Below are positions 9,501 to 16,554 of a DNA stretch of 64,000 bases, piece by piece. Every line of letters begins with the position of its first letter. Position 1 is the first letter of the stretch. The stretch comes from Nostoc sp. FACHB-152 (GTDB lineage: Bacteria > Cyanobacteriota > Cyanobacteriia > Cyanobacteriales > Nostocaceae): the NCBI RefSeq assembly GCF_014697475.1, contig NZ_JACJRV010000006.1, positions 1 to 64,000 on the forward strand. The letters are read 5' to 3'. Below the pieces are notes generated by a model. The model did not search any database and was not told where the DNA came from. It saw only the letters and a program-made list of their open reading frames with translations. The translations under genes and the position numbers were made by a program.

Positions 9501-9855
9501 TTTCTTCAGGAGTCAAGCCGCGCCCGATCGCAGCTACATCAACTTTTCCTTCAAGTACAGCTTTGAGCGCCGCATCTGTACCATTATTGGCAACTTCTAC
9601 CTTTGTACCCGCAAACTGTTGCTCAAAACCTTGTTTGAGGTTTTGGTTAATGAGAGCCAAGCTACTTGAACCATCAACACGCACTGTAGAACCATTCTCC
9701 ACCGTTTGCGGCAGTGAGAAAGTAGGAGTCTCAGTGGCAGATTGTGCCAACACTGGTGCTGACACGAAGACATTTACTGCCATAGGGGTGGTAGCTAAGG
9801 CGAGCGATAATGCCAAATTGACGATCGCACTATCTTTTTTTTGTTGTTGCCACAT
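6574..9855 (-). CDS. PstS-like binding domain, transmembrane helix, three DUF4912 domains and C-terminal Ig-like domain
   Basis: This 1093-residue protein begins with a signal sequence (cleavage near APVLAQS, residue 38). Residues 50-295 form a phosphate-binding-protein-like (PstS/SphX type) domain with DGSSSLALIN as the ligand-loop equivalent. A Thr/Ala/Pro linker with an 8-residue repeat (TTAPTTAA) leads to a transmembrane helix at 374-394. An acidic low-complexity stretch follows, then three tandem DUF4912 units at about 664-763, 785-884 and 908-1008, each with a Y-D-V/A-T-x-I/L-D-L-S-Y-QQPQL core and a closing D-R/G-D-W-V/I-x-R-S sequence. Residues 1015-1085 look like a bacterial Ig-like beta domain. 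The topology would place the ligand domain outside and the DUF4912 units in the cytoplasm. Function unknown; a transmembrane anion sensor is only a hypothesis. Confidence 0.88.
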   Translation of the reverse strand: MWQQQKKDSAIVNLALSLALATTPMAVNVFVSAPVLAQSATETPTFSLPQTVENGSTVRVDGSSSLALINQNLKQGFEQQFAGTKVEVANNGTDAALKAVLEGKVDVAAIGRGLTPEEKAQGLEQVRLHREKIAIIVGEENPFRGSLTDKEFARIFRGRRITDWSQVGGPPGKIRVIDRPDTSDTRQALNNYPVFKIVKFTTGPTATQLTEDNTAEIVKQLGKDGISYARVNQISKLPGVRVLQLHQALPDDPKYPFSQPLVYVYKSNPSPAVAGFLGFALAKPGKQAIEQARTAEAEAIAKGETPTLQLVVNQTSTTEATTAQATPPAATTAPTTAATTAPTTAATTAPAATSSQQQPATAPSTSNPLSQGQIPLWWLVLPLGVIAGLLLWIVRTSSSSDSAAAENQLPASSEPSAPTAIADNTVVSEPAIPPVNGTNGNTPHNGTANLLEGTTPATTDTGLAIGAGAVISSMVIGKETDNHKAEDNSYDLSISPWDMEAPAAVVNTTYPPMGDVSRNTYNSESPATATTPETTTPVAEVETSTQVTPVEANASLDFPEIPEDSVNEDDWGFDLVEDVTPADSQAESSAEPLDPEIEKLNHVADAAEPDLEDTELLDDIAVLVAAVSASSNTDGINQPELNGQVPTSVTDDILAIADPQSNIVLTPSSYNSADVVWEISETGRQMLQNAGKSQLNLRVYDVTNIDLSYQQPQLLQQYDYELSTSNGTVAIPQTERDYIAAIGYAIAGDGWVTLARSEIVRVFGNTHTNNTTANVVLVDETSRVVLTPNTQQFADVSWEISDTSKQMLKNAGIFQLGLRLYDVTNLDLSYQQPQLVQQYELDLETANSSVSIPETDRDYVAEIGYPIVGDRWVSIARSEIVRFFSPPYVEDEGISLEAATWLPADDSTITLTPRTPKWAYASWSLSENRKEILHNAGVTQLALRLYDATDIDLSYQQPQLVQQYECEEITHDRYVAIPTSDRDYMIELGYVIEGDGWVTIIRSNAVRVFSRPQQDFWFVADAELIIHGATEPNASVNIAGNPISLKPDGTFHLRVPFSENLIDYLMTAVAADGENSKTIHKKFSQEVAEAEYS

Positions 9856-10371
9856 ATGCTTTTAATTTAAGGTACAGAATACTGCAAGCCGACCAGTACT
9901 GAATAGGATTTTGTTATCTGGGAGGAGACGCGCTAATTATACATCTAGTGTCAAGTTTCTTTTCAAGTTGCGTAATTTACTTATACGAATCTATGCTTAA
10001 GCTTGACCAAAACTAGGGTGTAGGGTGTAGGGTGTAGGGAGAAAAGAAGAATCATGTCGTTGGGATACACTCTACCCCCTACTGATTTCCTTACTACACC
10101 CCACACCCTTCTTCTTGACTTTGGCTACTAACTATGGGTGTTTAGGTTTTTTAATTCATTGAAAAGAATGCAGATTTTTAAGTTCTTCTTTGATGAAATA
10201 GATTTCGATGTAATTAACACATTTATTAGCAATTAGACTAGGATTTTTTCACAAAAATATACAAGTTATATCAGTAGACAGTCAGCAGTAAGCAGTAAAC
10301 AGCCTTAAAAGAGACTTTCAAGCAGATGAATTGGGTACAAGGTTTTTTACTGAATACTTATAACCCACTCC
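9856..10371. other. Intergenic region with tandem heptamers
   Basis: No gene is visible. The gap contains a TAGGGTG-type heptamer array (10015-10040), a loosely complementary ACACCC-rich segment near 10095-10112 that could pair with it, a second array based on CAGTAAG/CAGTCAG (10275-10300), the motif AAGAGACTTTCA (10310-10321) that flanks STRRs elsewhere in the window, and an ACTCCCT-type array that runs into the end of coaR. The 5' end of the DUF4912 gene lies at the left side, so its promoter should be in 9856-10010. Confidence 0.6.
10015..10040. repeat. STRR heptamer array, about three TAGGGTG units
   Basis: Three tandem copies of the 7-bp unit TAGGGTG/TAGGGAG are visible. This is the classic short tandemly repeated repetitive sequence class of heterocystous cyanobacteria. 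Confidence 0.75.
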
Positions 10372-11481
10372 CTACTCCCCACTCTCTGATAAATAACAAT
10401 GACAATCTGGTTTCTCAATCAATGACTCAACTAAGGCATTTAAAGCCGTCGCCGCTAACAAGCCGCCCCCCAAAGTGCCTTCAATTGTGAGCCACGGGAT
10501 GTCTTGCTGCATGAGTTGGCGTTTAGCGGCGGGAGCATGGCTAAAGCCAATAGGCATTCCAATTACCAAGGCGGGGTTAATTTTTTGCTCTTTGATGGCG
10601 GTGCAGGTTGCTAATAAAACAGAAGGTGCATAACCAATCACAACAATGCAGCCTTTAGAGACTTGGAGTAATTTTTCGCGCCATTCTTGACGCTGCCAAA
10701 ATTCTTGTTCTGCTTCTATAGCAGTGGTGATGTGGCAATTGTCAATTAAAATGCTGACTTGGCAGCCTAAGTGAGCTAATCTTGTTTGATCTAAGGCGGC
10801 AGCAACGGTAGGGATATCAACAAAAATCTCACAATTAGATTTTAGGGCAGTACGACTAGCTGCGATCGCCCCAGCACTCACCCTCACAAACGATGCTAAA
10901 CTCACATCACCACAGGCTAAAACTAACTGTGCAATTAGGTGTTGTTCAATCTCAGAACGGTTAGATAAATCAGGTAATAGGCATTGTAAGGATTCGGCAA
11001 AACTTTCCCAATGAGTATGCACCTGGGCATCTAAGCCACTCCAAAGTTGTTCTAACCCGCCTAAGCCAACTTGCGTTTCTACTTCTAATAATTTGAGTTG
11101 AGCGAGGACTTCTGCCTGCATAATTTGACAATGGCGATCGCGTCCTAATAATCCTTCTAATGCTGAGGCTGTTTGTCGCAGTTGGGCAATTTGCTGCATC
11201 ACAGCCCGATATTGCTGTTGCAACTGCGCTGTCAAAGTTTCGGTTTCTGGTTCCACCTCCAGAATATTGCGGATGTGGTTGAGTTGAAAGCCTTGCTGCT
11301 TCAAAGCCACAATTCTTTGTAGACGGATGACATCTTGTTCTGTGTAGAGACGATAGTTGCTAGGCGATCGCACTGGTTGCGGCAACAACCCCAATTCATG
11401 ATAATGTCGTACCATGCGCGGCGTAATCCCACCGCCTACCGCTTGGGTAAGTTCTTTAATTGTCAAGCTATCAGTTTTCAT
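10372..11481 (-). CDS. coaR: CoaR-type cobalt-responsive MerR regulator with precorrin isomerase-like domain
   Basis: Residues 4-70 are a MerR-type winged helix (VGGGITPRMVRHYHELGLL, then SNYRLYTEQDVIRLQRI), followed by a dimerisation coiled coil to about residue 125. Residues 165-350 resemble precorrin-8X methylmutase (CobH), including SAGAIAASRTAL and GMPIGFSHA. The protein ends in Cys-His-Cys (C360, H361, C362 from the ATG at 11481), the cobalt-sensing motif reported for Synechocystis CoaR, which activates the cobalt-efflux ATPase gene coaT. No coaT is present beside it here; the upstream side holds a tandem repeat array. The last codons (SESGE) and stop are made of heptamer repeat DNA. 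A TTG start at 11493 is possible. Confidence 0.88.
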   Translation of the reverse strand: MKTDSLTIKELTQAVGGGITPRMVRHYHELGLLPQPVRSPSNYRLYTEQDVIRLQRIVALKQQGFQLNHIRNILEVEPETETLTAQLQQQYRAVMQQIAQLRQTASALEGLLGRDRHCQIMQAEVLAQLKLLEVETQVGLGGLEQLWSGLDAQVHTHWESFAESLQCLLPDLSNRSEIEQHLIAQLVLACGDVSLASFVRVSAGAIAASRTALKSNCEIFVDIPTVAAALDQTRLAHLGCQVSILIDNCHITTAIEAEQEFWQRQEWREKLLQVSKGCIVVIGYAPSVLLATCTAIKEQKINPALVIGMPIGFSHAPAAKRQLMQQDIPWLTIEGTLGGGLLAATALNALVESLIEKPDCHCYLSESGE

Positions 11482-11608
11482 AGGAAGTTGCAAAAATTAA
11501 AGCTTGTTGAATATCTTCATCTTCCAAGCAATTAATGTAGTTGCCCAACCCAAACCCATCAAAAATTACGCAACACAAGTATTAGAACTTGGCGATCTCA
11601 CTTCCACT

Positions 11609-11881
11609 CAAACATTATTTACTAACGTTTCAACATTTATAACTAACATTCAAGCATTTGTTACAAACAATCGAATCTTTGTGATTAACATTCCAACGTT
11701 TGCTATAAATGTTTAAGCATTTGTTATAAACACTCAAGCATTTCTTGTTAATGCTTAAACATTTGCTAGAAATATTTAAACATTTGTTGCAAACACTCAA
11801 GCATTTCTTGTTAACCTTTGACCATTCATAAATAAGATTCAAGCGTTTATTACAAATGCTTGAATCTTATTTATGGTTAAA
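11609..11881. repeat. Degenerate tandem array, 13 units of 21 bp
   Basis: The sequence falls into exactly 13 consecutive 21-bp units with consensus close to CAAGCATTTGTTACAAACACT. Units start at 11609, 11630, 11651, 11672, 11693, 11714, 11735, 11756, 11777, 11798, 11819, 11840 and 11861. Because 21 is a multiple of three, both strands stay open for stretches and read as heptapeptide repeats (for example TFITNIQ on +, KCLSVYN on -), but codons are poorly conserved and neither frame covers the array. It lies between coaR and the carotenoid oxygenase gene. I read it as a minisatellite or a multi-site array rather than a gene. Confidence 0.85.
11827..11875. other. Long perfect hairpin at the end of the 21-bp array
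   Basis: Two 22-nt arms (11827-11848 and 11854-11875) are complementary except for one position that would be a G-U pair in RNA read from the + strand; the loop is ATTAC. It overlaps the last three 21-bp units and lies 33 bp past the stop of the carotenoid oxygenase gene, so it could act at the 3' end of that transcript. No T-run follows on either strand. Confidence 0.75.
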
Positions 11882-11891
11882 ACTAAAACAG

Positions 11892-11942
11892 TAAGAGACT
11901 TTCAAACCTATTCCCTGTTGCCTATTGCCTGTTGCCTGCTAT
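11892..11942. repeat. STRR element with flanks, heptamer TTGCCTG
   Basis: The flank AAGAGACTTTCA is followed by about four heptamers of the TTGCCTG/TTGCCTA type and closes with TGCCTGCTATA. The same arrangement occurs at 35623-35662 and, inverted, at about 27076-27120. The right part of this copy encodes the last ten residues and stop codon of the carotenoid oxygenase. Confidence 0.8.
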
Positions 11943-13329
11943 AAAACCCTTGTACCTGTTTTTCATTCACCCAAGTAGCATGAAAACCATAGGGTACGCG
12001 TTGGGGAATTAGCATCCGCGCTACAGGTTCATCTGTGATATCTTGAGCATTCACAACCACTAACTCCGAAGTGTTAGCCGTCTCATCGTGAACAAAAGTC
12101 ATCAGCCAGCCATCATCTTCCTCAGTTGCGTAGGGACGCGGCACAAATATAGACTCACCACCATAACGCCCTGCCCCAAATGCATGGATTTGAGTTTTAT
12201 TATTGCTGAAATCGTATTTCATTATCCCTTCAAACAAAGGCACAGAAGTAGCTGCGCTTTTATTGACGTAACCATAGCGAGTTTGCCGCCCCAAGAAATT
12301 CTCATTAACGCGAGGAAATTCCCCAGCAGTATCATCTAAGCTAGACTCAGACACAGCCCCAGTAGTTAGATTAAACCGCCATTCATGCAGTCGTGGAATA
12401 CCTGCATCAGGGTCAGCATTATTAGAACCCAACAAAGAAGTAGAACTCATACGACAGGCAATCAGTACCATTTCATCACCTTGTTCATAGGCGTTAAGGG
12501 TATGAAAAACATAGCATGAGGGACTTTCAAACCAGCGAATATTGCTGTTATCGCCGTGACGTGGGAGAATACCAAAACGACTTGGGCGATCGCTCTCAAA
12601 CATCAGCATTGGTTTTCCTTGCTGCATCCGTTCTGGGCGGAAAGTCAAGGGTAAATCCATGAAAATTGTGTAATTTTCTGTGATAGCAAAATCATGCATC
12701 ATCACAGCTACAGGAATTTCAATTGGCACCGTCTTTAGCAACTCACCAGAGGCAGAAACTATGCCGTATTGCAAATATGGTGGTGCAAAAGAGTAGCCAA
12801 AGAACACCATTTCACCCGTGATGGGGTCTACCTTTGGATGGGCGGTGAACGCAGAAACTAGTTTGCCATCAAAGGTGTACTTACCGATTGTCTTTAACTC
12901 AGGAAGCCCAATTGCGTAAGGCGCGCCACCTTCCCACGTTGCCAACAACTGTCCATCATGCCAAACTAAAGCCGTATTAGCAGTATTTCTAGATATACCA
13001 GGATGATTATTTTGCTGTGGCGGTTCTAAAAACCCAGTCAAAATTGCCTTACCTGCTTCATGTTCAGCTTGCCATTTTTGCGTCTGCACATAGCGGTTAA
13101 GATAAGAAGCTTTGCCGTTATTAATTCTCACACCATGCAGCATCCCATCCCCATCAAATAAGTGATACTGACCAATAGGCGACCATTGGACATTAGGGCC
13201 ATTTCTCACAAACATTCCTGATAATTCGGGTGGAAATTCCCCAATTACTTCTAAGGTGTCCGCAGTAATTTCTTCTCGAACCGGCGCAAAATTGCCATCA
13301 AGGTATGGGTTAACAGATGCGTTTTCCAT
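11908..13329 (-). CDS. Carotenoid (apocarotenoid) cleavage oxygenase
   Basis: The 473-residue protein belongs to the retinal pigment epithelial membrane protein/carotenoid oxygenase family, seven-bladed propellers with a four-histidine iron site. Candidate ligands are in TAHPKVDP, MMHDFAI, CYVFHTLNAYE and PYGFHATWV, in family order; FVRNGPNVQWSP and HLFDGDGMLHG are the N-terminal hallmarks. It probably cleaves apocarotenals to retinal-type products, as Synechocystis Diox1 (ACO) does. I start at the ATG at 13329 (MENASVNPYLDGNFAPV), where family similarity begins; the frame stays open upstream to 13413. The extreme C-terminus SRQQAIGNRE is encoded by heptamer repeat DNA, not by conserved protein sequence. 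Confidence 0.9.
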   Translation of the reverse strand: MENASVNPYLDGNFAPVREEITADTLEVIGEFPPELSGMFVRNGPNVQWSPIGQYHLFDGDGMLHGVRINNGKASYLNRYVQTQKWQAEHEAGKAILTGFLEPPQQNNHPGISRNTANTALVWHDGQLLATWEGGAPYAIGLPELKTIGKYTFDGKLVSAFTAHPKVDPITGEMVFFGYSFAPPYLQYGIVSASGELLKTVPIEIPVAVMMHDFAITENYTIFMDLPLTFRPERMQQGKPMLMFESDRPSRFGILPRHGDNSNIRWFESPSCYVFHTLNAYEQGDEMVLIACRMSSTSLLGSNNADPDAGIPRLHEWRFNLTTGAVSESSLDDTAGEFPRVNENFLGRQTRYGYVNKSAATSVPLFEGIMKYDFSNNKTQIHAFGAGRYGGESIFVPRPYATEEDDGWLMTFVHDETANTSELVVVNAQDITDEPVARMLIPQRVPYGFHATWVNEKQVQGFYSRQQAIGNRE

Positions 13330-13490
13330 TATGTCTTTGATGAAACTGGGTAAATTTCCAAGATTACCTAATTCAATGCGTATGGCAATCAGTGAACTAA
13401 ACTTTATAGCCAAAACCTAACAAGATATCATGTCAAAGCGAGGACTGCTTTATATTATTAAATAATGAAACAGACGTGGAATATTGATCA

Positions 13491-13802
13491 ATGCAATTAG
13501 TTAGTCGAGAGCATATTGCGATCACTTCTGATGTGCGGAGTGCAAAACCTTGCATTGCTGGTACTCGTATTGCTGTAGAGGATGTGGCCGTGATGCATTT
13601 AAAGATGGGGTATTCTTTAGTAGAGATTGCTGGTAAATATGACTTGTTACTAGCATCTGTCTATGCAGCAATGGCTTACTACTTTGATCACCGAGACGAA
13701 ATTGATAGCCGCACAGCGAAAGAAGAAGAGTTAGTTGAGATAATAAAGCAAAACCATCCCTCGCGTCTTCAAGAGAAACTTAAACAGTTGCGGAATGAAT
13801 GA
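13491..13802 (+). CDS. DUF433 antitoxin (VapB-like)
   Basis: This 103-residue protein has the DUF433 pattern: ITSDVRSAKPCIAGTRIAVEDV followed by a helix-turn-helix-like GYSLVEIAGKYDLLLASVYAA and a YYFDHRDEID segment. DUF433 proteins are the DNA-binding antitoxins paired with PIN-like toxins. Its end overlaps the start of the next gene by 8 bp, indicating translational coupling. It should neutralise the toxin and repress the operon. Confidence 0.88.
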   Translation: MQLVSREHIAITSDVRSAKPCIAGTRIAVEDVAVMHLKMGYSLVEIAGKYDLLLASVYAAMAYYFDHRDEIDSRTAKEEELVEIIKQNHPSRLQEKLKQLRNE

Positions 13803-14130
13803 GCGAATTCGCTTTCATTTGGATGAAAATGTCGATCCGGCGATCGCGCTTGGCTTACGACGTTATGGAATTGATGTTACAACAACCAATGATGTAGAAT
13901 TACGTACCCAAAGTGACGAAGTTCAGTTAGCGTTTATTCAGAAAACACAGCGTGTCTTGTTCACTCAAGATGCAGATTTTTTAATTATTGCAAGTTCTCG
14001 ACTTGATCATCCTGGCATTACATACTGTAAGAAAGGAACCCGCTCAATTGGTGAAATTCTTGAAACCTTAATTTTAATTAATGAGGTAATGACACCTAGA
14101 GAGATGGTAGGACGTGTTGAGTTTGTGTAA
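13795..14130 (+). CDS. DUF5615 PIN-like toxin
   Basis: This 111-residue protein is a Mut7-C/PIN-like nuclease toxin of the DUF5615 family. HLDENVDPAIALGLRRYGID at the N-terminus carries the first acidic residues, and FTQDADFLIIA carries the DxD cluster of the PIN active site. It is translationally coupled to the DUF433 antitoxin upstream and would cleave RNA when released. The pair is complete and looks functional. Confidence 0.88.
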   Translation: MNERIRFHLDENVDPAIALGLRRYGIDVTTTNDVELRTQSDEVQLAFIQKTQRVLFTQDADFLIIASSRLDHPGITYCKKGTRSIGEILETLILINEVMTPREMVGRVEFV

Positions 14131-14213
14131 AATCCACAGAGATTTATAACAACATACTCTATAACAATCGCCTACAAAATAATAGTCCTAGCATCAATCA
14201 TCCGTGAACAACA

Positions 14214-14246
14214 AGAACCCCGACTTTTGAAAAAAGTCGGGGTTCT
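14214..14246. terminator. Bidirectional terminator, 15-bp stem
   Basis: A perfect 15-bp inverted repeat (AGAACCCCGACTTTT / AAAAGTCGGGGTTCT) with a 3-nt loop lies between the convergent ends of the toxin gene (+) and hsp20 (-), 83 and 20 bp away respectively. The stem is the well-known CCCCGACTTTT palindrome of Nostoc intergenic DNA. Confidence 0.75.
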
Positions 14247-14265
14247 AATTATCTCAAATTACCAA

Positions 14266-14715
14266 TTAGCCAATAGATTCTAGATTCAGCTTGACAACTT
14301 TTTTCTTTTCTTCTTCGGCTTTAGGCAGAGTCAAATGCAAAATACCATCTTTATATTCGGCGGTGACGTTGGTATTTTGAATGCGGGTTGGCAAAGGAAT
14401 CAAGCGTTGGAATTTGCCATATTGAAATTCAGACTTGGTTACACCTTTGTCTTCAGTTTTTGTTTCTGATTTACGTTCGCCACTGACGTAAACAGCTTTT
14501 TCGGTAACTTGTACATCCAGTTCTTTGGCTTCTATTCCTGGTAGTTCCAGTTTCAGAAGAATAGCATCTTCAGTTTCTTGTAATTCAGCAGCCGGAACTC
14601 TTGCAAATGTTCTTTCTAGAAGGGTCGATGGTAGCATATCTTCTTCAAATAAGCGATTGAGTTGTCTTTGGATGGTGTTCATTTCTTGCCAAGGGTTCCA
14701 ACGTACTAATGTCAT
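14266..14715 (-). CDS. hspA: Small heat shock protein, Hsp20/alpha-crystallin family
   Basis: The 149-residue protein has the cyanobacterial HspA start (MTLVRWNPWQEMNTIQRQLN), an alpha-crystallin domain from about residue 45 to 135 with the signature LELPGIEAKELDVQV, and a C-terminal EYKDGILHLTLPKAEEE strand. The usual C-terminal I-x-I anchor is not visible; the tail ends VVKLNLESIG. It forms oligomers that hold unfolding proteins during heat stress. I see no CIRCE palindrome upstream. Confidence 0.93.
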   Translation of the reverse strand: MTLVRWNPWQEMNTIQRQLNRLFEEDMLPSTLLERTFARVPAAELQETEDAILLKLELPGIEAKELDVQVTEKAVYVSGERKSETKTEDKGVTKSEFQYGKFQRLIPLPTRIQNTNVTAEYKDGILHLTLPKAEEEKKKVVKLNLESIG

Positions 14716-15221
14716 AATGTTTACCTCAGATAATGCCTAGTTTTTGTAGTTGATTTAGGTGTTAATCATTTAACTTGTTTTTATAGTATTCAAAATACCA
14801 AAAGTGGTAAATTCGGTTTTTCTCACTTATGAAATGATGATTACCGAACCTAACATTATCGTTAATAGCATTACGGTAGACTCACCTTATTTTGGTGTAC
14901 TAACCGAACCTTATCTTATTTATTATTAATAGATAGATTCATCTTTGATTTGTTCAAAAATCAGTACATTTCACTTACCTTCTTTGCTATTACCTATTGC
15001 CTACTGCTTTCCTAAACAATTAAGTTTAGTAATCAAACCTGATTTCTATATACCTAACTTCTTTAATAAGTCGGATATTTGACTTATCATAGTTGTCATT
15101 TAAATAGCAGAAATAGTTAATTTAGTGAGGATAGAATTTTTACTTATCATTCTTCGTTGGGCATCCAAGTAATTAAATATACTTGAATGTTACACGTTTC
15201 AATTAAAAATTTATAACAGAT
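14716..15221. other. Divergent intergenic region between hspA and the SMR gene
   Basis: No gene is visible in this AT-rich 506-bp gap. It must carry the hspA promoter on the minus strand. The motif TACCGAACCTAA at about 14842 recurs as TAACCGAACCTTA at about 14900, and short TATTGCC/TACTGCT heptamer-like units appear near 14992-15012. No CIRCE (TTAGCACTC) element is present. Confidence 0.5.
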
Positions 15222-15542
15222 ATGACAGCCAGTTGGATTTATCTCATCATCGCAATTCTGTTTGAAGTCGCTGGAACAACTTCTATGAAGTTATCGGAGG
15301 GATTTACTAAAGTTGTTCCTTCAGCATTAATCTTTATCTGTTATGGAATTTGTTTTAGCTTTTTGACTTTATCACTCAAAAAGATTGAAGTTAGTGTTGC
15401 TTATGCGGTCTGGTCAGGTTTAGGTACAACTTTAATTGCTAGTATCGGTATTTTTTGGTTTCGTGAATCAATGTCGATGGCAAAATTTGTATCTATTGCT
15501 TTAATTATTGTCGGGGTAATCGGGATAAACTCTGGCAAATAA
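15222..15542 (+). CDS. Small multidrug resistance (SMR) family transporter
   Basis: The 106-residue protein has four transmembrane helices and the SMR signature in helix 1, IAILFEVAGTTSMKLSEGF, with the essential membrane glutamate (E14). SVAYAVWSGLGT in helix 3 and IALIIVGVIGINS in helix 4 complete the family pattern. It resembles EmrE/QacE exporters of cationic compounds or guanidinium exporters (SugE/Gdx); sequence alone does not decide which. Proton antiport through a dual-topology dimer is the family mechanism. Confidence 0.9.
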   Translation: MTASWIYLIIAILFEVAGTTSMKLSEGFTKVVPSALIFICYGICFSFLTLSLKKIEVSVAYAVWSGLGTTLIASIGIFWFRESMSMAKFVSIALIIVGVIGINSGK

Positions 15543-15576
15543 AAAAATACCCTAGTCTGTTCCACAATAGACTAGG
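15541..15576 (-). terminator. Rho-independent terminator of the ABC exporter operon
   Basis: CCTAGTCT and AGACTAGG form an 8-bp stem with a 10-nt loop. On the minus strand the stem is followed by GTA and seven T. It lies about 50 bp past the stop of the ABC permease, and directly after the SMR stop on the other strand. Confidence 0.7.
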
Positions 15577-15624
15577 TAAGCACAATAATTATCTGTTAAC
15601 TGTTCCTTGTTACCTGTTCCCTGC

Positions 15625-16413
15625 TTACGCACCCATCCCTGAATATCGCTTTAAACCTGCACGCCACAACGCACGATTCACTCCCAACAACAAAACTATC
15701 CAACCAATCATTGACATAAACCCTCGCGCTATATCTACTGGTAGCCCCACTAAAAGACTTGCAGGGAAGTTAATTAAATAAGGGAAAGGTGTAAAAAACA
15801 CTATATTTCGCACTTGTTCAGGAAAGACATTTAAAGGCGCAATCATCCCTGATAAAAATAAAAAGAATAAAAACCAGAAATTCTCTAAAGCACTAGCTCG
15901 TTCTGTCCAAAAGGCAAACATTGCCAGGGTATATTGAATTACAAATCGTAAAATAAACGCTAACACTACCGCTAATGTAAATAGTAGTATTTGACCGAAA
16001 TTAGGCAACCAAACAGCTTGAGGATACAACAGAAAGAACAAGACTATTAACGAAATAGTAAACGGAATGCGAGCTACTCTTTCAGAAAGATGTGCGGTAA
16101 CATGATGCCAAACTGGATCTATCGGTTGTAACAATCTGGGAGATAGTTTACCTTCTACTACTTCTTTTTCAAATTCCCAAATTACCCAAACTACTGTGAT
16201 TTGTCTCACAAGAAAAACTGTGAGAAAGTACCGAGTAAAATCTACAGATGTTAAACCAAACTGTCCTCCTTGCGCTGCTTGTATCCACACACCCATCAGG
16301 ATAATTGGCAAAGACCCGGACAACACCCATAAAATTGATTCTGCCCGATACTCCAGCGTATTAGCATAGTAAACTGACAGCAAAACCCCAGCTTTTCTAA
16401 TAATCTGTTTCAT
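15625..16413 (-). CDS. ABC-2 family exporter permease (DUF990-like)
   Basis: The 262-residue protein has six hydrophobic segments and resembles the ABC2_membrane_6/DUF990 permeases, with N-terminal RKAGVLLSVYYANTLEYRAE and a central FWTERASALENFWFLFFLFL segment. Many systems of this type have two different permeases with one ATPase; only one is here, so the partner is elsewhere or the protein works as a homodimer. It lies 141 bp downstream of the ATPase gene in the same direction. Its stop codon abuts a heptamer repeat (TTACCTGTTCCCTGC). Substrate unknown. Confidence 0.85.
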   Translation of the reverse strand: MKQIIRKAGVLLSVYYANTLEYRAESILWVLSGSLPIILMGVWIQAAQGGQFGLTSVDFTRYFLTVFLVRQITVVWVIWEFEKEVVEGKLSPRLLQPIDPVWHHVTAHLSERVARIPFTISLIVLFFLLYPQAVWLPNFGQILLFTLAVVLAFILRFVIQYTLAMFAFWTERASALENFWFLFFLFLSGMIAPLNVFPEQVRNIVFFTPFPYLINFPASLLVGLPVDIARGFMSMIGWIVLLLGVNRALWRAGLKRYSGMGA

Positions 16414-16554
16414 TGATATAGGAATCCGGTTTGATTACTGAACATACCTGTGTAGTCAGGCAATAGGCAATAGGCAGGTAACAATGTACTGATTTTTTTC
16501 AAAAATCAAATACTAGTCCTATAATTTGTTTACTATTGAAAAACTCAGCAGTTT

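Noticed and set aside
11504-11842. Open frames on both strands through the 21-bp array with heptapeptide repeats
   Set aside because: The frames exist because the repeat length is a multiple of three. Neither covers the array from end to end, codon positions are not conserved between units, and no start has a good ribosome binding site.
11609-11881. CRISPR array
   Set aside because: Units are contiguous and degenerate with no unique spacers, and there are no cas genes in the window.
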